Shown here: piece by piece, positions 29,970-38,811 of the stretch
Layout: each line of letters opens with the position of its first letter
Position numbering within the stretch: the stretch's first letter is position 1
Assembly (NCBI RefSeq): GCF_901472535.1
Contig: NZ_LR590470.1
Coordinates: 186,001 to 250,000, forward strand
Length of the DNA: 64,000 nt
Direction of reading: 5' to 3'
Source: Sphingobacterium daejeonense
GTDB lineage: Bacteria > Bacteroidota > Bacteroidia > Sphingobacteriales > Sphingobacteriaceae
Notes under the pieces: model-generated
Database searches by the model: none
What the model saw: the letters and a program-made list of their open reading frames with translations, nothing else
What the model was told of the DNA's origin: nothing
Made by a program: the position numbers and the translations under genes

Positions 29970-29994
29970 AAGAGAGCTTTCTTATAGCTCTCTT
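29970..29994. terminator. hairpin at the 3' end of the abiEii-type gene
   Basis: AAGAGAGCT pairs with AGCTCTCTT around the minus-strand stop codon at 29982. The following T tract on the minus strand is weak, so termination is only possible. Confidence 0.4.
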
Positions 29995-30821
29995 AATATC
30001 TCACTGATTAGTTTCCTTTTTATGATGTCTTTGTCTTTTCTTTCATGTTCGTACATTTCGTGGATGTCATCATAAGAGAAAGGTCCTTTCATCTTTTCTA
30101 AGTGTTTTTTAACCAATAATTTTAAGGTCTTCCGATTCAGTGAGGATTTGATTCATCTGTCTTCCTAGCATCCTCGCAGAAGCAATTGAAGGTTCGAAAT
30201 TTTCGTCGATGGAGGTCATCATGATAGGTGTCATAGAGTGCCTCTCCTGCAATAGTGAAATAATTTAAGGAGGATGTAGTAAAAATCTCCTAAATCCTTT
30301 ACATACCGATCACTTTTTTCATGACCCGATATTAGTTTCATTATACAGAGGCCAGGCAGAGTACAAACTTTGAACTTCCGCCCGTCTTTAATAATATTTG
30401 CAGCATGGTTAAGCACCTCCATATTTCCAAAAACAGATATTTGTAGCTCCGTTTTTCCATTTAGATGTACATGTCGATCGTTTCTATTCCGCCAAATGGT
30501 AGCAAATCTACAATTACATGCTCTGGAGATTGCATACGAAATGGCTCGGCAAACTCTATAAATCCTTCATGGATTGATAGATATTCTTTGACGTTTGTAA
30601 AGTCACTATACTCATTTATAAATAGAGAAAAGTCAATGTCTCTGGTAAGTTCTTCTCATGGGGAGGTCTTCTATATGGCTTAACCACATTTCACGAGCGA
30701 ACGCACCAATCAGGTAAAAATCAATGTTGTATTTTTCAAATGCATTTTCTAATGCTCTGAAAGTGTTTTTCATCGCGCCGTTTCGAAGCTTTTCTATATT
30801 AATTTCCAAGAAGTCCATCAA
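29982..30821 (-). pseudogene. AbiEii-type nucleotidyltransferase toxin with five apparent frameshifts
   Basis: Read across frames, the protein is about 280 residues: MDFLEINIEKLRNGAMKNTF, FYLIGAFAREMWLSH, a RDIDFSLF motif (Asp-x-Asp of the nucleotidyltransferase active site), IVDLLPFGG, and a helical C-terminus ending LISEILREL. Breaks occur near 30648, 30466, 30265, 30226 and 30116. Each is a one-base change with the protein intact on both sides, so low sequence quality is as likely as decay. It overlaps the end of the AbiEi-like gene, as expected for an AbiE pair. Confidence 0.7.
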
Positions 30822-31780
30822 TCAACTTTTTTGCAGTTTCGATATTTCTAGGGTCTCCGGTGTTTACTAAATCAGCATATACTAAAATTGTAGGAACGAC
30901 ATTTGGTCTTTTGTCGTTGAACATCCAGAACCTAGAATTATATTTTAAGGTTTCCTTTTCCAGGTGCTATTTTGAGTTTCTTTATTAAGTCGATACTGTT
31001 TTCTTTTGTATAAAGTGTTAACTCTGCCGGCTGTAAATAATTGGTCAGTAAATCGCCTGCAGGTTCACCTCCCCATTGACTGTTTATACCCAAGGGGACT
31101 TTCGTCCAATCTTTTGCATACTCGTTAATAAAACGGAATTCTCCTAAAAATAATGTAGGTTTTAATTTTTCATCATATTCTAAAATCCATCGCTCTAGCA
31201 GTTTATCTCGGTTTATTATTCTCAACGTCTTATTTTTGCCTTTGGCAATGTAGCCTTGTTCCTTAAGAGAATTTATTATTTTATTGACATTACCTAAGGA
31301 TATTTTATAGTCTTCTGCAATTTGTCTGTATGTCGTGTTGAGGTAATTTTCATCATTGAGAAAATGAAATACGAGAATTAGACCTGTTCGTGTGAAGCCA
31401 TCTTTCTGTACACTTTTCTTAGATGGAGCTCGGAGGCCATCAATGAGAAAGTGCCAGTCATTAATTTGAATAAAACAGTTGCCTGTACTGTCAATATAGT
31501 TTATCCCCATTTCTCTTAGACGATCTCTTATTGTGGGAAATATCTGTTCAGAAAGAACAATCAGATTTTGATTAGTTTCCTTTAAATCTTTAAGGGCGAC
31601 TAGGTGGAATGGCTTGATCTCTTTTTTATATTCGGCGGGTAGTTTGTAAATTACTTTTGAGTTATCAAGTTCCAAAACACCATCGATGCCATGATCTTGA
31701 TTTTTATCATACCACCGACCTTTTAATGATGTCTTATTCTGAAGTTCGTACAGAATTTGAAATATTGGCTGTGTTTTCAT
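30799..31780 (-). CDS. AbiEi-type antitoxin/transcriptional repressor, apparent frameshift
   Basis: About 326 residues once the run of four bases at 30956-30959 is taken as three. The main part has a winged-helix region (TTYRQIAEDYKISLGNVNKIINSLKEQGYI, residues ~150-185), and the tail reads RFWMFNDKRPNVVPTILVYADLVNTGDPR, the usual AbiEi C-terminus. The start is set at the ATG at 31780; a GTG two codons earlier is the alternative. It would neutralise and repress the overlapping nucleotidyltransferase gene. Repeated GTTCAC/GTGAAC boxes lie just upstream. Confidence 0.75.
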
Positions 31781-31832
31781 GTTCACCTTTGCGATGTGTT
31801 CACTTTTTTGTGAACACTAATTTATAGTGAAC
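31781..31832. promoter_or_regulatory. GTTCAC/GTGAAC operator cluster before the AbiE genes
   Basis: TGTTCAC-TTTTTT-GTGAACA at 31797-31816 is a palindrome with 7-bp arms. Further half-sites are GTTCAC at 31781-31786 and GTGAAC at 31827-31832. The cluster abuts the AbiEi-like start codon, fitting the autorepression known for AbiEi proteins. Confidence 0.6.
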
Positions 31833-31843
31833 ATTTGACATTA

Positions 31844-32507
31844 TCAAATATTTCCGATAATAATTCCTCCTGCACTTGATATATCCTCAAAATTGTTGTG
31901 CAATTCGTTAATATATGGTTTGGCTAGGGTTCCGACGGGACAGCCAACCTATTCCTAAAGCACTGCATGTAAGAGCTATTGTTTGCATTAGTGCTCCGGC
32001 ATCTCTCCAGACAAGACTTTCGGAATTATTATAGTACTTATCCGTTCTATATGGATGGATAATAAACCAGAGTAAAGTTCCTTTCCTACTGGGGAAAGCC
32101 AATGAGATATGGTTAATAAAGCTTTGTACTTTTTCCTCTAAAAAATCTAGCCTATATACTCCGTGTTCAAACGGACTATAGATGGAGAAGAAATTATCCC
32201 CTGCATGATTGATCAGTATATCTATAGGATGAACAGCGCCTGCGGATGGTGAAGGCCGCTTGGAAAGAATGTAATCTTCATCAACATACGCATCACGTGT
32301 TCGGCTGCTATACCATAAAAGAAAATCAAGTTGATTCGCCTCTAATGGTAATAACTCCTTGTTGCTGCGTCGGTCTTCAATAACCTTGAAGAAATCTATA
32401 TGCTTTGGTTTACTAGGTCGAGTTAACTCCTTTTTTATTCCTATGTAGGGATAAGTATATGAATTGACGTTGATTGACTTTGTTCTAGGTGTAGGATTCA
32501 TATGCAC
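31844..32507 (-). CDS. SagB-like nitroreductase-family protein, apparent frameshift
   Basis: About 220 residues. FKVIEDRRSNKELLPL, RPSPSAGAVHPIDILI, VWRDAGALMQTIALTCSALGIGW and, after a one-base correction near 31938-31943, LPVGTLAKPYINEL follow the SagB/ThcOx flavin-dependent oxidoreductase pattern (FMN-binding Arg pair, Gly-rich C-terminus). It is the last gene of the operon and overlaps the QueC-like gene by 23 bases. SagB enzymes oxidise azolines in peptide natural products; here the substrate is unknown. Confidence 0.72.
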
Positions 32508-33093
32508 CTCCTTTGATCTCGTACATTACTTGCAGGTACTTATTGCACCCTCGACAATTTCCGCATGGAGAATTTGACTTATGGCAAGAGTGTGCCCATA
32601 GTAGCAAATTGTCAGGTACATTTGACGCTCGGACGAGTTCTGCTGATGTGTAATGAATGGCAGGGCTTGTTATCGATACCCCACCTTCTTGATAACTCGA
32701 TAAGTCGTTAAGTAACTGATAAAATTTTTCTGTGCCGTCTTTGTGAAATCCATCAGATTTTACAGATCCGACCATTAATTCTTTTACTCCCAGAGATATA
32801 GCTTTCATAACAGCAAGTGTTACCAATAACTGGTTTCTATAGGGCCACCATTCAGACGAAGGGGAATCTTCAATAGAATCTTGATCAAGTAGGTCTCCGC
32901 TCCCTAAACTGCTACAATCTATATTAATCCTGTGATGAATGATGTTCAATTCGTTGCAGATGGCTGCACTGGCCAGGAATTCAGCCTCAGCCGGAATCTG
33001 ACCATAATTTATAGTAAAAGCATATTTAGGTCTTTTCAGGTAGGCAAGGGCAATAGAGTCTATGCCGCCGGATAGTAAAATGCCAGTGCTCAT
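32485..33093 (-). CDS. QueC-like 7-cyano-7-deazaguanine synthase family protein
   Basis: 202 residues. The PP-loop ATP pyrophosphatase motif is LLSGGIDSIALAY (residues 6-18). The QueC zinc site is complete: Cys170, Cys177, Cys180 and Cys183 in a CX6CX2CX2C layout. WWPYRNQLL (82-90) matches the substrate-loop position. QueC makes preQ0 for queuosine, but no queD, queE or queF neighbours exist here. The tight overlaps (4 bases with the gene before, 23 with the gene after) point to a specialised role, as with the QueC-like Cap9 of type IV CBASS. Confidence 0.85.
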   Translation of the reverse strand: MSTGILLSGGIDSIALAYLKRPKYAFTINYGQIPAEAEFLASAAICNELNIIHHRINIDCSSLGSGDLLDQDSIEDSPSSEWWPYRNQLLVTLAVMKAISLGVKELMVGSVKSDGFHKDGTEKFYQLLNDLSSYQEGGVSITSPAIHYTSAELVRASNVPDNLLLWAHSCHKSNSPCGNCRGCNKYLQVMYEIKGGAYESYT

Positions 33094-34313
33094 TTATTTT
33101 TCTCTCTTTCTGCAAGCACCCAAAGACATTTGTACAATGCTGTAGCGAAATCGTCGACAATAAGGCAGCCAGTACCTGCAATCATAAGTAAGTTCCCTTC
33201 AGTTTCATTTTCTGCGTATACGATGACAGGAATTTGCATTTTAACGGCATATCCGATTTCGAAAATTGTTCCTGAGTCAAGACCGTCCACTATTGCAAAT
33301 ACGATGTCGCAGTTTTCCAGACCTTTAAGGTCTTGATCTGCAATTCCTTCGTCGACTGTGCCTTCTCCTACATCATGTAACGGAGAAAAGACTTTCATAC
33401 CTAATCCATATAGACATTCCCGTGCTTCGTTAATAATCCATTTTTGACTAAAATTGAAAAATGGACCAGCAAGATACACTTTCCCTGTAGGGTAGTTATC
33501 TATCTCGAGCGGAGTTATGAAATCATTTTCAGTTGTTACCGAAATACCATAATTCTTGCTATTACAGTAAAGGGCAGTAGCATAAGATGCCTCTTGAGCT
33601 GATTCAACAGCTGATTTGTCCAATACAGCCCAATTGTATGCAAAAATGGCAGCAAAAATATCTCCGGAACCTATCGGCCAGACATTATTTGTTTTGTATA
33701 CCGGTACAATTCGAGGGGTTTCTCCTTTAACAAATACCTTTGCTCCTTTAGGCCCCATTTTCAAAATCAGTACCTCAGCCTTCTCAACCTCAAAGAAAAA
33801 TTCAACAATTTTCTCCTCTTCAGGTGCACCAGCAATTAGTTTTGCTTCCTTATGGTTGATCACAACTGCAAGATGATCAGCACTAGAGCCAGTCTTTGAA
33901 AAGGGAATGGGTTTAACCGGTGATTGAGGGTCATAAATGACTTTTACACCAGACACTTTAAAAGATCCTTCTAGCATGCCGTAGACTAAGATATTTTCAT
34001 CTTTAACCTCAATAGGTTCCGATTGAACGATAAGGTCAGGCCTAGGATAAATTTGAGGGGTCCTTAGTGGATGATCATAATGAAATGTAATAGTCTGATC
34101 GGACGCATAAAATTCTGTCTTGATGTTCAGTGCTTGACCACTACTGTGAAGACCAATCTCTTCCTCAGTAGGTGCGTAACTATGGAATTTAATATCTACA
34201 TCCTGATTTATACCACGGATTGCTCTACAGGCTCTAAAACCTGAACCATTTTTTTCGTCGAAGTGCGGATAAAAACAATATTCGTTGTAAAATCCTCCAA
34301 TTATAGAAATCAT
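33090..34313 (-). CDS. PfkB-family kinase fused to nucleoside 2-deoxyribosyltransferase-like domain
   Basis: 407 residues. Residues ~1-260 form a ribokinase-like domain (opening ISIIGGFYNEY, KMGPKGAKVFVKG, and the anion-hole/catalytic WPIGSGDIFAAIFAYNW with GSGD at 215-218). Residues ~278-395 form a deoxyribosyltransferase fold (KVYLAGPFFNFSQKW, Asp-Leu near 329 and DSGTIFEIGYA with the probable catalytic Glu352). The fusion suggests handling of a nucleoside or its sugar. The start codon overlaps the stop of the small upstream gene (ATGA), indicating translational coupling. Confidence 0.82.
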   Translation of the reverse strand: MISIIGGFYNEYCFYPHFDEKNGSGFRACRAIRGINQDVDIKFHSYAPTEEEIGLHSSGQALNIKTEFYASDQTITFHYDHPLRTPQIYPRPDLIVQSEPIEVKDENILVYGMLEGSFKVSGVKVIYDPQSPVKPIPFSKTGSSADHLAVVINHKEAKLIAGAPEEEKIVEFFFEVEKAEVLILKMGPKGAKVFVKGETPRIVPVYKTNNVWPIGSGDIFAAIFAYNWAVLDKSAVESAQEASYATALYCNSKNYGISVTTENDFITPLEIDNYPTGKVYLAGPFFNFSQKWIINEARECLYGLGMKVFSPLHDVGEGTVDEGIADQDLKGLENCDIVFAIVDGLDSGTIFEIGYAVKMQIPVIVYAENETEGNLLMIAGTGCLIVDDFATALYKCLWVLAEREKNK

Positions 34314-34634
34314 GCTCTTCGACTATAAATTGATACTTGACAATCGCCTCCAGCAACGCTTGTTACCTCAGCTACATATTCTGTTCCGCCTATAATACAA
34401 GTAATCAATTTGGTGAGATTTACACTCAAAATAGATCCTGCCACATCTCCCTCTGGAGTAGTAGCCTGAATTGGACCGGTTGGGCCTGCTAGTCTGATAA
34501 TTAAGCGATCTCCTGTTTTTTAACTCAGAGACCACAGCCGGTATGGGAGATGCTAATCGTGTTTTTATAAACAAGTCTTCGCAACTAATGCTACCGACAC
34601 TGGAACTTGGGTGAAATCCTGAACTTCCTGACAT
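34310..34634 (-). CDS. small conserved Ser/Gly-start protein of the operon, apparent frameshift
   Basis: 107 residues if the run of six at 34516-34521 is five. It begins MSGSSGFHP, has a Cys at ~18 (SCEDLFIKTRLASPIPAVV), then a beta-rich body (LKTGDRLIIRLAGPTGPIQ, DVAGSILSVNLTKLITCIIGGTEYVAEVTSV). I recognise a loose pattern of small proteins seen in defence islands but cannot name a family. Position between the glycosylase and the kinase fusion, with ATGA coupling, implies a stoichiometric or adaptor/substrate role. Confidence 0.55.
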
Positions 34635-34642
34635 TATTTAAG

Positions 34643-35465
34643 CTAATCTAAGTTGGATAATATATTTAGAGCTAATTTATTGTTTTTTTTCATATAACTC
34701 CAAATAATTGCATCCATATCAGATGGCCTTACAGCCAAACTATTACAAAAATTTAAATAACTGGCTTCCAACGAAAAGTACTGCGTGTTGATATTGAGGT
34801 CTTTTTCAAAAAATCCGGTAATCATACCAGCGCGTAAAATGTGGATATCAAGTATGGCAACACGTTCACTTCTGAGCCAATTCCTAGTTATCCAAGATGC
34901 TGTTTTAGGTCCAATGCCTTTAAGGTCTATAAGCCAGTTTCTTAATTCGAGATCATTTGAGCAAGGTATGTTCTTTAAATCCTCTCTACTTAGGAAGTCA
35001 TATATGTAATATGATTTTTGATTAGCAAATCGGTATTTTACCGGACGCCCATTTATCTGTTATAAAAGGAGTTTTCAAAGCCTCATAAATTCTTTCAAAA
35101 GCTACATCCCCAGTAATTAGTTTTTGCTCCCTTAATCGATTAAAGGCCATAGTTCCCATTTCAGATGGAATTCCGTACCCCCCCAATATGCATTGTACTA
35201 TTTCTTCTATTAACGTTGTTCCAATCTTATGGGCACTAGAGTCCTCGGTGAAAGGATACATTAAATACTGTAATTTCCAAAATGCGGGAGTATAGAGTTG
35301 ATAACATGTACCCCATTTTAATCCAGGTAATAATTCTGTCTGAGCGTCTGGAAAATCTGCAATAAATGATTTCATATCATCCCAAAGCGCAGACTCGTCC
35401 AATTCAGCAGTTTGCTCGTTCTCGGTTTCGAACATTGTCAATTGATTATCTCCGTAACGTCTCAT
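34643..35465 (-). CDS. OGG-like HhH-GPD DNA glycosylase family protein, apparent frameshift
   Basis: About 273 residues when the run of four at 35037-35040 is three. N-terminal ~140 residues are helical. The helix-hairpin-helix is LIDLKGIGPKTASWITRN (residues ~179-194) with the catalytic Lys187, followed by AILDIHIL with the catalytic Asp206, the layout of 8-oxoguanine glycosylase/lyases. It may act on a modified base rather than ordinary 8-oxoG, given its neighbours. It lies 6 bases after the DUF6088 gene. Confidence 0.75.
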
Positions 35466-35471
35466 GTTGTA

Positions 35472-36065
35472 CTAGTTTTTTTCCATTTTAAATAAGATAT
35501 CATAAATCCAGGCAGGAGCTTTAGCTACATCTTCAAGCAAAAAATCCTTCCTTTCCTTTGTTATAGCTTGATTTAGTTTCGACAAAATATCTTCATTGAC
35601 ATTGTTTTTTCCAATTGCTTCTAAAGCTTGTATGACTAGCGAGCTTGTCTCTCCTCTCATGGATAGTTTGTTTGGAGTAGAGGGCTTGAATATTATAGTT
35701 TGATCTTGGATCTTTAAATTTTTTGGTTCTCCGTCAGTGATGTAAACTAAACGTTTGGGCATTTCAGGTATAATATTGAGCTTATATAAAGCGATTTCTC
35801 CTGAAGGTAACAAACGAATATTGTGTTTTTTTGATATTGCCTTTAATACATCATCAACATCTATTTTGACTTCCTTTTTATTGTTTTTACTTGATTTTAC
35901 ATAGATCCCATGGCATAATCGTTTAAGTCCACCGGTTTGAGATATCCTAGACAAACTCATCTTAATGGCTGATGTTGTACCTAGTCCCCTGAAGTCTGAA
36001 AGGAAAAGTATCTTTCCCGTTTTTGTGCTTTCAAGATAATTGAGGATGTTTTTGTGGTATGACAT
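35472..36065 (-). CDS. DUF6088/AbiEi-like regulator, first gene of the operon
   Basis: 197 residues. GKILFLSDFRGLGTTSAIKMSLSRI and LKRLCHGIYVKS form the winged-helix N-terminus, and LPSGEIALYKLNIIPEMPKRLVYITDG matches the AbiEi/DUF6088 middle. Members usually pair with AbiEii nucleotidyltransferases, yet the next gene is a DNA glycosylase. Here it is probably the operon's repressor or antitoxin. The promoter should be in the 252-base gap to the divergent gene at 36318. Confidence 0.72.
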   Translation of the reverse strand: MSYHKNILNYLESTKTGKILFLSDFRGLGTTSAIKMSLSRISQTGGLKRLCHGIYVKSSKNNKKEVKIDVDDVLKAISKKHNIRLLPSGEIALYKLNIIPEMPKRLVYITDGEPKNLKIQDQTIIFKPSTPNKLSMRGETSSLVIQALEAIGKNNVNEDILSKLNQAITKERKDFLLEDVAKAPAWIYDILFKMEKN

Positions 36066-36317
36066 ATTGTTACAAAATTAGCTAAAAATGTAACAAAAAT
36101 CAAGATTATTATTTCGGTATTGTTGATGCTTTTGTTTTACTATAAACTAGGTGTTCAGAACGACTCATTAAAACAGGTCCGCCTCAACCTCAAATTGGTA
36201 GTTATTTAGCTATTGGGACAGAGGTTTTACCAAGTTGGATTTATGATTTGCTATAGTTAGCTTAACTATGCTAAAGCGTCTTGGAAATCATTATCTTTAG
36301 CTAATTTTTTATAATTT
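36066..36317. other. divergent promoter region
   Basis: 252 bases between the operon's first gene and the phosphorylase-fold gene. AT-rich with no coding frame; the arrangement would allow joint control by the DUF6088 protein. No clear palindrome was picked out by eye. Confidence 0.4.
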
Positions 36318-37559
36318 ATGAGAGACACTCCAAACAAATTACCTGAATCAAGAGCCTACTTTAAAAAGTTTTTATCGGCAATGATGCCTGATTATATGGA
36401 TGTCTATAGGGCACTTGGGAATCCGTCCAAATCGGGATATGGAAGATATAAGAATGATAACAATATGTCCCAGCATTTAACGTCGTTGGTCATGCATCTG
36501 AATGAGACATTCCAGGATGTTAGTATCCCAGAAGTTTTCAGTAGCGAAAAGCTATTGGCTATCGAATGGAAGAAATTCTATGATTACATCCTGACTCAAG
36601 ATGAACTAATTGCCAAAACAAAGGACACTTTTACGGAAATGCCGGAACCATTTATAATGATTCTTAAAATCCATGATAGTATTAAAGCATGTCTTGAGGC
36701 GATTCTGGATATGTCTGAAGTTCAGGACGTGCTTATTGGAAAATCTGTATCAAATCAGCAATCTAACGTAGAGGTTGGTGACCAAGCTGATGTGGTTATT
36801 ATAACCGCACTTCACGATACAGAGTTTGAGGCTTTTGTGGAATTATTACCATCGTTTACAGATATGGAATCGGTAGATACAACGCATTACATTAGAGGCA
36901 ATATTGATGGAAGGAAAGTTATTGTTGCAACGGATGATAAAATGGGAATGGCCGCGGCTACAGCTTTAACATTGAAAATGCTGACTCTATTTAGACCCAA
37001 TTACATTATTATGGGAGGGATTGCTGCTGGTGTTAAGTCGGAGGAAAGGAATTTTGGTGATGTTTTGGTAGCCAGGCATACATTTAATTACGAATCAGGG
37101 AAATATCAATTTAAAAGAAAGCTTAAGCAGACAGTCTTTGAGCCAAATCCTGAACCAATAGAACTAGATGGAACATTTACTTCGGTAATTAATCGTTTAA
37201 AAGTAGATAAAGCCCGAATGGCTACTATTCATAAAGTCTTTAATGCAACTCGGAACAATAAAAAGCCCGAGGATGTATTTGCAGTGCACTTTGGACCAAT
37301 AGCTTCTGGCTCTGCGGTTTTAGCTGATGATAAAAAAGTTGAAGATATTAAAGCGCATAGCAGAAAGCTCATAGGGATTGATATGGAAACATTTGGAGTG
37401 TATTATGGCTGCCAGTCCTTTAGATCTGTGCATCAATGTAAGGCTATTAGTATTAAAAGTATATCCGACTTTGCAGATAAAATGAAAAATGATGGCTATC
37501 GAAATTATGCCGCGCATACTAGCGCAAGTTTTATCATAGAGCTAATAAAGGGCTTATAG
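36318..37559 (+). CDS. nucleoside phosphorylase-fold (MTAN/PNP-like) protein with helical N-terminal domain
   Basis: 413 residues. Residues ~1-155 are helical and unrecognised. From ~158 the PNP/UDP fold starts (ADVVIITALHDTEFEAF), with IIMGGIAAGV near 232, the substrate Glu in IGIDMETFGVY near 355 and the catalytic Asp in SISDFADK near 383. This set matches nucleosidases that remove bases from nucleosides, a fold known as an effector in bacterial conflict systems. It is divergent from the QueC/OGG operon; a shared function is inferred from position. Confidence 0.78.
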   Translation: MRDTPNKLPESRAYFKKFLSAMMPDYMDVYRALGNPSKSGYGRYKNDNNMSQHLTSLVMHLNETFQDVSIPEVFSSEKLLAIEWKKFYDYILTQDELIAKTKDTFTEMPEPFIMILKIHDSIKACLEAILDMSEVQDVLIGKSVSNQQSNVEVGDQADVVIITALHDTEFEAFVELLPSFTDMESVDTTHYIRGNIDGRKVIVATDDKMGMAAATALTLKMLTLFRPNYIIMGGIAAGVKSEERNFGDVLVARHTFNYESGKYQFKRKLKQTVFEPNPEPIELDGTFTSVINRLKVDKARMATIHKVFNATRNNKKPEDVFAVHFGPIASGSAVLADDKKVEDIKAHSRKLIGIDMETFGVYYGCQSFRSVHQCKAISIKSISDFADKMKNDGYRNYAAHTSASFIIELIKGL

Positions 37560-37770
37560 CAGTGAATTAAATATATGGGGTTGTTTGTTTTTAAGCTTTC
37601 AGACCACTGCTCATCTACCTATCTGAAAATAGGTGGAAAGTGCTTTCTTGGTTAAAATTTGACACTTTAAATCCATTCTTCTTCAGGATGATTGATTTCA
37701 ATCGAATAGCATTCATGCGTTGCCCTGTTTGCTTTTTGAACAACAAATCAATAAACCTCTGCTGGCGTCG

Positions 37771-38229
37771 ATGCCATTAAATCCTACCACTCTTGGAGAA
37801 CATATCAGGAAGAGAAGATTGGAGCTAAAACTGTTTCAAAAGGACGTAGCGGCAATATTCAATGTAAGCGACGACTGCGTTACATATTGGGAGAACAACA
37901 GAAGTGAACCTCAAATTCAATACTATCCACTCATTTTCGGGTTCTTGGAATACTGCCCATTTGAACTTGATACATCTACTCTCATGGGAAGGATAAAAGC
38001 TTATAGATATGTGAACGGGCTTAGTCAAAACAGATTAGCTAGGATGGTAGGTGTTGATCCTTCTACAATCCTTGCCTGGGAAAATGAGAAAGGACGTGTG
38101 TCTGAAAGATTGAAGGTGCTATTGGCGAGTTATGAATTTATTATAAATCATAAAAGAAATGGAAACCATAGAATAAATCGTAAAACTGTAAATACAAAAC
38201 TACAACTTAGGCGCCTTAGTAAAAAATAA
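37771..38229 (+). CDS. double-HTH regulator, module copy 4
   Basis: 152 residues from the ATG at 37771. The conserved leader (ALPCLLFEQQINKPL) extends the frame upstream to 37720 and beyond, so translation may begin earlier from a non-ATG codon. HTH1 is LGEHIRKRRLELKLFQKDVAAIFNVSDDCVTYWENN and HTH2 GLSQNRLARMVGVDPSTILAWEN. It has a basic C-terminal tail (KRNGNHRINRK) lacking in the others. The leader shares GCATTCATGCGTTGCCCTGT exactly with copy 1. Confidence 0.72.
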   Translation: MPLNPTTLGEHIRKRRLELKLFQKDVAAIFNVSDDCVTYWENNRSEPQIQYYPLIFGFLEYCPFELDTSTLMGRIKAYRYVNGLSQNRLARMVGVDPSTILAWENEKGRVSERLKVLLASYEFIINHKRNGNHRINRKTVNTKLQLRRLSKK

Positions 38230-38422
38230 ACAATCAATTACTTACCAATTCGGATAGCTAAAAGAATCAAAGGATGACTGACAATTAGGAGAGAAATTAA
38301 AGAAGATTTTATCTGATGGAAAACTTTCAATAACAAAACTATTTGTGAGCTTTGGATGAAGAAAATAAAAAGCAAATGCAGATTAAATGTGTTTGTTAGA
38401 TTAATTAATATATATAGTTAAC

Positions 38423-38647
38423 GTGTTAAAATTCCATTTTCCTAAGCTTACCAATTTCAATGCAATCATCGCTGTGATAGTTTTGGCTAAAGAATTAACA
38501 CTAAAAATAGAATTCTATGAGGCATTAGTTCCTTCAGAACCTAAAAACTTTTTTGCGATATTAATTTGTTGTTTCATTAAAATAATAAACTGCTTTTTCG
38601 GAATTCTTTTATCAATTGATTTTTACAATCCAAAAACACAAAAATAG
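38423..38647 (+). CDS. possible small membrane protein
   Basis: 74 codons from a GTG. The product has two hydrophobic segments (AIIAVIVLA and FFAILICCFIKIINCFFGILL). It stands alone between the HTH copy and the Crp-type gene with no clear ribosome-binding site, and could be chance in AT-rich DNA. Confidence 0.25.
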   Translation: MLKFHFPKLTNFNAIIAVIVLAKELTLKIEFYEALVPSEPKNFFAILICCFIKIINCFFGILLSIDFYNPKTQK

Positions 38648-38721
38648 GTCCGACCAAGATATCATACTATAGCTTTTGTTTTCCCCACCAATCCATAAGA
38701 ATTCCATCTACCATATTTATT

Positions 38722-38749
38722 AAATCCATCAATAGCGATGGATTTTTTG
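38722..38749 (+). terminator. rho-independent terminator
   Basis: AAATCCATC (38722-38730) pairs with GATGGATTT (38737-38745) and runs into further T residues. It ends whatever is transcribed before the Crp-type gene. Confidence 0.65.
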
Positions 38750-38811
38750 TTTTCAATAGTTTACATTTGGAGTCAACAATTCTTTTGTTTGCAATTTAGA
38801 ATGATAAAATT

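Noticed and set aside
32485..33093. Ordinary queuosine-pathway queC
   Set aside because: No queD, queE, queF or transporter gene is near, and the gene is locked by overlaps into an operon of a kinase/deoxyribosyltransferase and a nitroreductase.
31844..37559. Direct call of type IV CBASS
   Set aside because: No CD-NTase and no tRNA-guanine-transglycosylase-like gene is present in the island; only the QueC- and OGG-like parts are shared.
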